DNA from: Microcaldota archaeon
GTDB taxonomy: Archaea > Micrarchaeota > Micrarchaeia > Micrarchaeales > CABMGC01
Assembly: GCA_023256495.1 (NCBI GenBank)
Contig: JAGDXY010000027.1
Location: 6,121-38,987 of the forward strand
Reading direction: 5' to 3'
Length of the DNA stretch: 32,867 nucleotides
Notes under the pieces: generated by a model
Databases searched by the model: none
The model's input: only the letters and a program-made list of their open reading frames with translations
What the model was told of the DNA's origin: nothing
Part shown: positions 27,418-32,867 of the stretch, one piece after another
Layout: each line of letters begins with the position of its first letter
How positions within the stretch are numbered: the first letter of the stretch is position 1
Made by a program: the position numbers and the translations under genes

Positions 27418-28611
27418 ATGCAAACATTAGAAGATGTCGAATCACAAATTCTTACTATTTTATCTGATAAGCAGCAAATAGATTATAGTGACTTAGAGGC
27501 TTATGCAAAAGAGAATAATATAGATAAAGGGCTATTAGATAAGGCATTATCTGAGCTAGAAAAGGCAGAGGTAATTGCATCTAGAGATAGTGGGGGTATA
27601 AAAGTATTTTATATATTAGAAGAAGAGAGCTCAATAAAAAGGGTTTTTATTGTAGAGGATGATAAGAACATAAATAAGCTAATGGCTCTAACATTAGGAA
27701 AAAACTATGATATTACTCAAATATATAATGGTAGAGAAGCACTAGATGCAATTATTAGAGAAAAACCAGATCTAGTAATACTAGATCTTATGCTACCTGA
27801 AATAGATGGCTTAGAGATATGCCAAAAAATAAAGAGTAATCCTGCTACACAAGATATTATAGTAATAATAGTAAGCGCTATGGATCCAACATCAAATAGA
27901 TTCAAAGGAATAAAGTATGGTGCTGATTATTATATAAAAAAGCCATTTGATCCATTAGAATTAAGAAATCTAGTTACTATATTTCTAAAGAAAAAAGGCA
28001 AAAAGTTTGATCCTTTAATAAATTTGCCAAATGAATCAAAAATATCACAAGCTGTAGAAGAAGTACTGAAAAGCAATTATGAGATAGGTAGAATAAAAAT
28101 AGAGGGCTTAGCAGAATTTGCACAAAAGTTTGGAATTGATGAAGGCTTAACAATACTAAGATTAGTATCCCAACTTTTACAAGATGCAGTAAAAGAGGAA
28201 AAAGAGGCAAAGGTATTTCTGGGCTTATTAGATAGTGGTGATTTTGTCATTGCAGGAGATAAAAAAGGTGTAGAAGAGACAATAAGCAAATTAGATAAGG
28301 AATTCAATGCTGTTTTGCCATTTATATATCAAGATGCTGGTGACTTCTCTTCTTTTGGAATAGAACCTATTGGATATATAAGCAAAGTAAAATTAGGTAT
28401 AAAGTATATAAGTATAGGAAAAAACCAAATTGCAGAAAAGAAAGAAGAAATTATAAAGGAGAGAAAATTAAAAGAGAATCTCTCTTATTCAATAGGCTCC
28501 TATACCTATGAGGAGCTAAGAAAATTGTTAGGAAGTGAAGATTTAGATATAAGTATAACAAGAGGGCCTGGAGGAGTAAGATTATCTGTTGGCAAAAACA
28601 AAAAGGAGTAA
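27418..28611 (+). CDS. Response regulator: winged-helix-like N-term, REC domain, degenerate GGDEF C-term
   Basis: REC: RVFIVEDDKNINKLMALTLG...PDLVILDLMLPEIDGLEICQKIKS...GADYYIKKPFDPLEL; C-term FDPLINLPNESKISQAVEEVL...GRIKIEGLAEFAQKFGIDEGLTILRLVSQLLQDAV...VFLGLLDSGDFVIAG follows the GGDEF layout. Confidence 0.85.
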   Translation: MQTLEDVESQILTILSDKQQIDYSDLEAYAKENNIDKGLLDKALSELEKAEVIASRDSGGIKVFYILEEESSIKRVFIVEDDKNINKLMALTLGKNYDITQIYNGREALDAIIREKPDLVILDLMLPEIDGLEICQKIKSNPATQDIIVIIVSAMDPTSNRFKGIKYGADYYIKKPFDPLELRNLVTIFLKKKGKKFDPLINLPNESKISQAVEEVLKSNYEIGRIKIEGLAEFAQKFGIDEGLTILRLVSQLLQDAVKEEKEAKVFLGLLDSGDFVIAGDKKGVEETISKLDKEFNAVLPFIYQDAGDFSSFGIEPIGYISKVKLGIKYISIGKNQIAEKKEEIIKERKLKENLSYSIGSYTYEELRKLLGSEDLDISITRGPGGVRLSVGKNKKE

Positions 28612-28851
28612 TTATTCTTTTTTCTTCTTTGATTTTTTCTCTACTTTATCAAATAATTCCTCCCCCATAACGTTCTCTGCTTTATCCTCACCACCAGCTC
28701 TAGATATAGCTTCATTTTCTAATATATTCCTTTCTAATATTTTATTAATTCTCTGCGCTTCCTTTAATGCCTCTATCTTCTTATTGCTTTTTGGCTTAGT
28801 TTGCTTTTCTTTTTTTGTAGTTTTAAAAGATTTTTTCTTTTTACATGCCAT
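28612..28851 (-). CDS. Small Lys-rich uncharacterised protein
   Basis: 79 aa MACKKKKSFKTTKKEKQTKPKSNKK...VEKKSKKKKE, abuts the convergent response-regulator stop. Confidence 0.55.
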   Translation of the reverse strand: MACKKKKSFKTTKKEKQTKPKSNKKIEALKEAQRINKILERNILENEAISRAGGEDKAENVMGEELFDKVEKKSKKKKE

Positions 28852-28917
28852 AAATACAACCTTCGATATAGTTTTTATATTTTTAATGTAAATATTTTTA
28901 ATAATTGCGGTGGAATT

Positions 28918-31587
28918 TTGATATTGTATTCTAATAAACCATTTACAAAAGAAGATAGCCTAAATGCTCTAAATCCTAAGATTAGAGAATGGTTTGAATC
29001 AAAGTACAAAGAGCTTAGCCCACCTCAATTATTTTCATTCAAACTTATAAAAGAAGAAAAGAATATACTAATAACAGCACCTACAGGTAGTGGAAAGACA
29101 TTTTCCGCATTTATGGCTATATTAAGTTATTTATTTGATCTAGCAGAAAATAACAAATTAGAAGATAAGGTATATTGCATTTATATATCGCCACTAAGAG
29201 CTCTTAATAATGATGTTTATAGAAACTTATCTGAACCACTAAATGAAATTTATAGCAAATACAATATAGAAAATAAAATTAGAGTAGGAATAAGAACTGG
29301 TGATACGCCAGCAAGCGAGAGACAAAAGCAAAATGCAAAACCACCACACATATTGGTTACTACCCCAGAAAGCCTAGCTATAATATTAAATACTCCTCGT
29401 TTTATAGAACATCTGAAAAATGTAAGATATGTTGTAGTGGATGAAATTCATGAACTAGCAAATAATAAGAGAGGTGTACATTTATCATTATCACTAGAGA
29501 GATTAAATGACCTAATAGGCCATGATTTTATAAGGATAGGTTTAGGTGCAACATTAAATCCATTAGAAGAAGCAGCTAGATTTCTTGTTGGATATGATGA
29601 AAAAGGTAGTGAGAGGGATTGTATAATAGTAGATGCAACTTGGGACAAAAAGATGGAATTTATAACAATATCTCCAGTTAAAGATATAGTTAATGAAACT
29701 GATGAAAAAATAGAAGAAAGTATATATAAGATACTAGATTCAATAATAAAGAGTAATAGGACTACTCTAATATTTACAAACACAAGAAGTGGAACAGAGA
29801 GAGTTGTATACAATCTAAAGAGGAAATATAACTACAAAGATGAAGAGCTTGCTGCGCATCATGGTTCTCTTTCAAGAGAAGTAAGATTAGGAGTAGAAGA
29901 GCAACTAAAGCTAGGTAAATTAAAATGTGTTGTTTCATCTACCAGCTTAGAATTAGGCATAGATATAGGATCAATAGATAATGTTGTTCAGATAGGCTCA
30001 CCAAAGAGCATTACTAGAGCAATACAAAGAATAGGAAGAAGTGGGCATAGCTTTAATGCAATCGCTAAAGGAGAAATTATAGTAATAAATAGAGATGATC
30101 TAGTAGAATGTACTGTTATGTTAGATAGGGCTAAGAAAAGATTCTTAGATTCTTTTAATGTGCCTAAAAACCCTTTAGACGTATTGGCGCAGCATATAGT
30201 AGGCATGGCTCTAAATAAAAAATGGAAGATAGATGAAGCACTCAATGTAATAAGGAGAGCTTATCCTTATCATAATCTAGATAAAAAAGATTTCATAAGT
30301 GTAATTGCTTATCTTAGCGGTATGTATGTTGGATTAGAAAGCAGAAGAGTATATGGAAAAATATGGTATGATGAGGCTAAAGGTGAATTTGGAAGAAGAG
30401 GAAAGTATACTAGAGTAATTTATTATTTAAACTTAGGCACTATACCTGATGAAGTATCTATAGATGTATATACATTAGATAAAAAATGGATTGGTGATAT
30501 AGAAGAAGAATTTCTAGAAAGGCTAAAGCCAGGAGATGTTTTTGTATTAGGTGGTAAATTATATAGATTTGAAAGAGCAGTTGGTATGAAGTGTTTTGTC
30601 ACAAAAGCGGAGGCACAAACACCTACTATACCTCCTTGGTTTTCAGAGCAATTGCCTTTAACGTATGAACTAGCCCTAGAGATTGGAAAATTTAGAGAAG
30701 AATTTGCTAATGCCGTAAAAAAAGATTTAGAAGAAGCAAATAAAAAGGCATTAATATCAATGATAAGATTCAATAAGTTCTCAATAGGTAAAAATGCAAA
30801 GGAAATACTTGACAAGATGCCAATAAATGAAGATGCAAAATTAGCAATATTTAACTATTTTATAGAACAATTGCTATATGCAAAAGAGATACCAAATGAT
30901 CATTATATACTTATAGAAAGAACAAGAGATCTAGAAAACAAAAGAAATTATATAATATTTCATAGTCTATATGGAAGAAGAGTGAATGATGCTCTATCAA
31001 GAATATTTGCTATTGCCTTTGGAGACATATTTCAAACTGATGTTGGAATAATAATAAATGATAATGGTTTTGTTTTAGTATTTGATCCAGTAGTTGATAT
31101 AGAAGATGAGGATATAAAAGAGATTATAGATAATATAACCAAAGTAGATGTTTCAAGATTAATAAAAGAAAATATTAAAAGAACAGAAATGATGAAAAGA
31201 AGGTTTAGATACTGTGCAGCAAGAGGCTTTATGATATTAAAGAACTATAAAGGAGCAAAGATAAGTGTAAACAAGCAACAGATAAATGCACAGGCATTGC
31301 TAAAAACTACTGAATTAATAAGCGAGGATTTCCCTATAATAAAAGAGACTTATAGAGAAATATTAGAAGATGTAATGGATCTATCAAATGCAAAAAAGAT
31401 ATTGCATAATATTAGAGATAAGATAATATCATATAAAATAATACATACAGACTTGCCATCGCCATTTGCCCATGTGTTGATAACTTTTGGAGAAGCAGAT
31501 ATAGTAATGATGAAAGATAGAAGGAAGAGATTAAGAGAGTTGCATGAGATGGTAATGAAGAAAATAAAAGAAAAGATAAAGGATTGA
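28918..31587 (+). CDS. lhr: Lhr-family ATP-dependent helicase
   Basis: NILITAPTGSGKTFSAFMAIL, YISPLRALNNDVYRNL, LVTTPESLAIIL, VVVDEIHELANNKRGVHLSLSLERL, VSSTSLELGIDIGSIDNVVQIGSPKSITRAIQRIGRSGH. TTG at 28918 preceded by GGTGG is the probable start rather than the ORF start at 28801. Confidence 0.93.
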   Translation: MILYSNKPFTKEDSLNALNPKIREWFESKYKELSPPQLFSFKLIKEEKNILITAPTGSGKTFSAFMAILSYLFDLAENNKLEDKVYCIYISPLRALNNDVYRNLSEPLNEIYSKYNIENKIRVGIRTGDTPASERQKQNAKPPHILVTTPESLAIILNTPRFIEHLKNVRYVVVDEIHELANNKRGVHLSLSLERLNDLIGHDFIRIGLGATLNPLEEAARFLVGYDEKGSERDCIIVDATWDKKMEFITISPVKDIVNETDEKIEESIYKILDSIIKSNRTTLIFTNTRSGTERVVYNLKRKYNYKDEELAAHHGSLSREVRLGVEEQLKLGKLKCVVSSTSLELGIDIGSIDNVVQIGSPKSITRAIQRIGRSGHSFNAIAKGEIIVINRDDLVECTVMLDRAKKRFLDSFNVPKNPLDVLAQHIVGMALNKKWKIDEALNVIRRAYPYHNLDKKDFISVIAYLSGMYVGLESRRVYGKIWYDEAKGEFGRRGKYTRVIYYLNLGTIPDEVSIDVYTLDKKWIGDIEEEFLERLKPGDVFVLGGKLYRFERAVGMKCFVTKAEAQTPTIPPWFSEQLPLTYELALEIGKFREEFANAVKKDLEEANKKALISMIRFNKFSIGKNAKEILDKMPINEDAKLAIFNYFIEQLLYAKEIPNDHYILIERTRDLENKRNYIIFHSLYGRRVNDALSRIFAIAFGDIFQTDVGIIINDNGFVLVFDPVVDIEDEDIKEIIDNITKVDVSRLIKENIKRTEMMKRRFRYCAARGFMILKNYKGAKISVNKQQINAQALLKTTELISEDFPIIKETYREILEDVMDLSNAKKILHNIRDKIISYKIIHTDLPSPFAHVLITFGEADIVMMKDRRKRLRELHEMVMKKIKEKIKD

Positions 31588-31588
31588 T

Positions 31589-32320
31589 ATGAGATTGAAT
31601 GATGATGTTGAATTAGGAGATGGATCCCCAATTATATATATAAGGTCTTTATCATTGATAGCATGCGCAGATTTACATTTAGGTTATGAAGGTGTATTGG
31701 CAAAAGAAGGTGTTTTCTTACCAAAATATAATCTTAGTTTTATAGAAAATGAAATAAAAAAAGCTATAGAAAGGTATAAGCCAAAACAGATATTAATTGA
31801 TGGTGATATAAAAAATGAATTTTCAAAGGTATATGTAGAAGAATTCAATGAATTCATGGATTTTATGAAGTTTCTAAATTATTATAAGGTAAAGGTAATA
31901 TTAGTAAAAGGAAATCATGACAATTTTATAGATAGATTAAAAGAACCTTTTGGATTTGAGATGTATAAACAAGAGCATTTAATTAAGAATTATCTATTCT
32001 TTCATGGAGAAGAACTTCCAAAGAGTAAAAAAGGAAATTTTCTAATAATGGGCCATATACACCCAGCAATAGCTATATATAATGCAATAACAAAAGAAAA
32101 GCTACGCTGCTTTTTATATGGAAGATTTAATGGAAAAGAAATATTAATATTACCTGCATTGAGCTACTATGCAGAAGGAGTAGAAGTAAATAATTTAGCA
32201 AACAACTTAAATGAAATATCACCTATATTTAATATAATTGATTTTAGAGAATTAGAAGCATATTGCTTAGGAGAAGACGAAACATTATATTTTGGTAAGA
32301 TAAAAGATTTAGTTTTTTAG
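31589..32320 (+). CDS. Calcineurin-like metallophosphoesterase (COG1407/PdeM-like)
   Basis: ACADLHLGYEG, ILIDGDIKNEF, LVKGNHDNFI, IMGHIHPAI phosphoesterase motifs; ATG immediately after the lhr stop. Confidence 0.88.
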   Translation: MRLNDDVELGDGSPIIYIRSLSLIACADLHLGYEGVLAKEGVFLPKYNLSFIENEIKKAIERYKPKQILIDGDIKNEFSKVYVEEFNEFMDFMKFLNYYKVKVILVKGNHDNFIDRLKEPFGFEMYKQEHLIKNYLFFHGEELPKSKKGNFLIMGHIHPAIAIYNAITKEKLRCFLYGRFNGKEILILPALSYYAEGVEVNNLANNLNEISPIFNIIDFRELEAYCLGEDETLYFGKIKDLVF

Positions 32321-32321
32321 A

Positions 32322-32798
32322 TCATTGATAAGTCAAAACTACTTTGCCATAAGCAAAATGCGCAAAACCTGAAAGAGTATCTGTATAATTTATTATTAAA
32401 ACACCTTGAAATTCTGTACCAACAGAACCAGTAGCTATGTTATTTCCATTATAACAATAAAGAGAAAATGTATAATTAGAGGATATAGGCATACTAATCT
32501 GGTTGCTAGGTGGATTGTATATTGGTGTCATTACTATATTGTTTGGTGTTGAGCTACAACCTATTGCAGTAACATTTATAGGTGATTGTGTAGCTTGAAA
32601 TAAGTTTATTACAAGAAGCCCATTAGAATATAAGGTTGTAGAATAACAATTAAAACCTGCAGGTAATATGCATTCATTGCCGATTATTCTAAAAGGTGAT
32701 AATATACCTGCTGCAATAAATACACCAATAATAATAGCAAGTATAAGAAATGCCCAGCCATATGTAGTTAAATATTCTATAGCACTTTGTAATTTCAT
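32322..32798 (-). CDS. Class III signal peptide / type IV pilin-like surface protein
   Basis: N-term MKLQSAIEYLTTYGWAFLILAIIIGVFIAAGIL is typical of archaeal pilin-like proteins. Confidence 0.8.
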   Translation of the reverse strand: MKLQSAIEYLTTYGWAFLILAIIIGVFIAAGILSPFRIIGNECILPAGFNCYSTTLYSNGLLVINLFQATQSPINVTAIGCSSTPNNIVMTPIYNPPSNQISMPISSNYTFSLYCYNGNNIATGSVGTEFQGVLIINYTDTLSGFAHFAYGKVVLTYQ

Positions 32799-32867
32799 TA
32801 TTTAATAATAAAAATAAATAAAATTAAATTATTTTCCAATGATCATTAATCAAACACATATTAATCA

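Noticed and set aside
28801-28917. N-terminal extension of the Lhr ORF
   Set aside because: Translated leader overlaps the opposite-strand gene and its promoter; TTG at 28918 with GGTGG upstream is a better start.
32835-32867. Repeated ATTAATCA at the right edge
   Set aside because: Two short AT-rich copies in AT-rich intergenic DNA; expected by chance.

Overview
AT-rich archaeal chromosomal segment, probably from a DPANN-type small-genome lineage (inference from short intergenic gaps, archaeal translation genes, bacterial-type gyrase and class III pilin-like proteins). It carries rpl15e-pcc1-gyrB-gyrA, a PRC-barrel gene, an orphan nucleotidyltransferase-like gene, a solitary 5S rRNA, type 2 IPP isomerase, a CDP-alcohol phosphatidyltransferase-like protein, PolX, a PadR/ABC-2 exporter/surface-protein operon, Hsp20, proline dehydrogenase, an M20 peptidase, EF-2/S7/S12/L30e, an amino-acid permease, a GAF/PAS histidine kinase, a wHTH-REC-degenerate-GGDEF response regulator, an Lhr helicase/phosphoesterase pair and a pilin-like gene. 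Main points for follow-up: (1) a compositionally foreign island at the left end with a second, divergent L15e gene and a glycosyltransferase N-terminus fused in frame to a major-facilitator-like C-terminus, suggesting transfer from a host archaeon or an assembly chimera; (2) a relatively GC-rich structured intergenic segment at about 22.80-22.97 kb with two hairpins, resembling an IS200/IS605 end or an omega-RNA-like relic without tnpB; (3) a response regulator ending in a degenerate GGDEF domain in an archaeon; (4) noncanonical G-domain motifs in EF-2; (5) a CDP-alcohol phosphatidyltransferase motif split by an insertion. All family calls come from reading motifs by eye; no database search was run.
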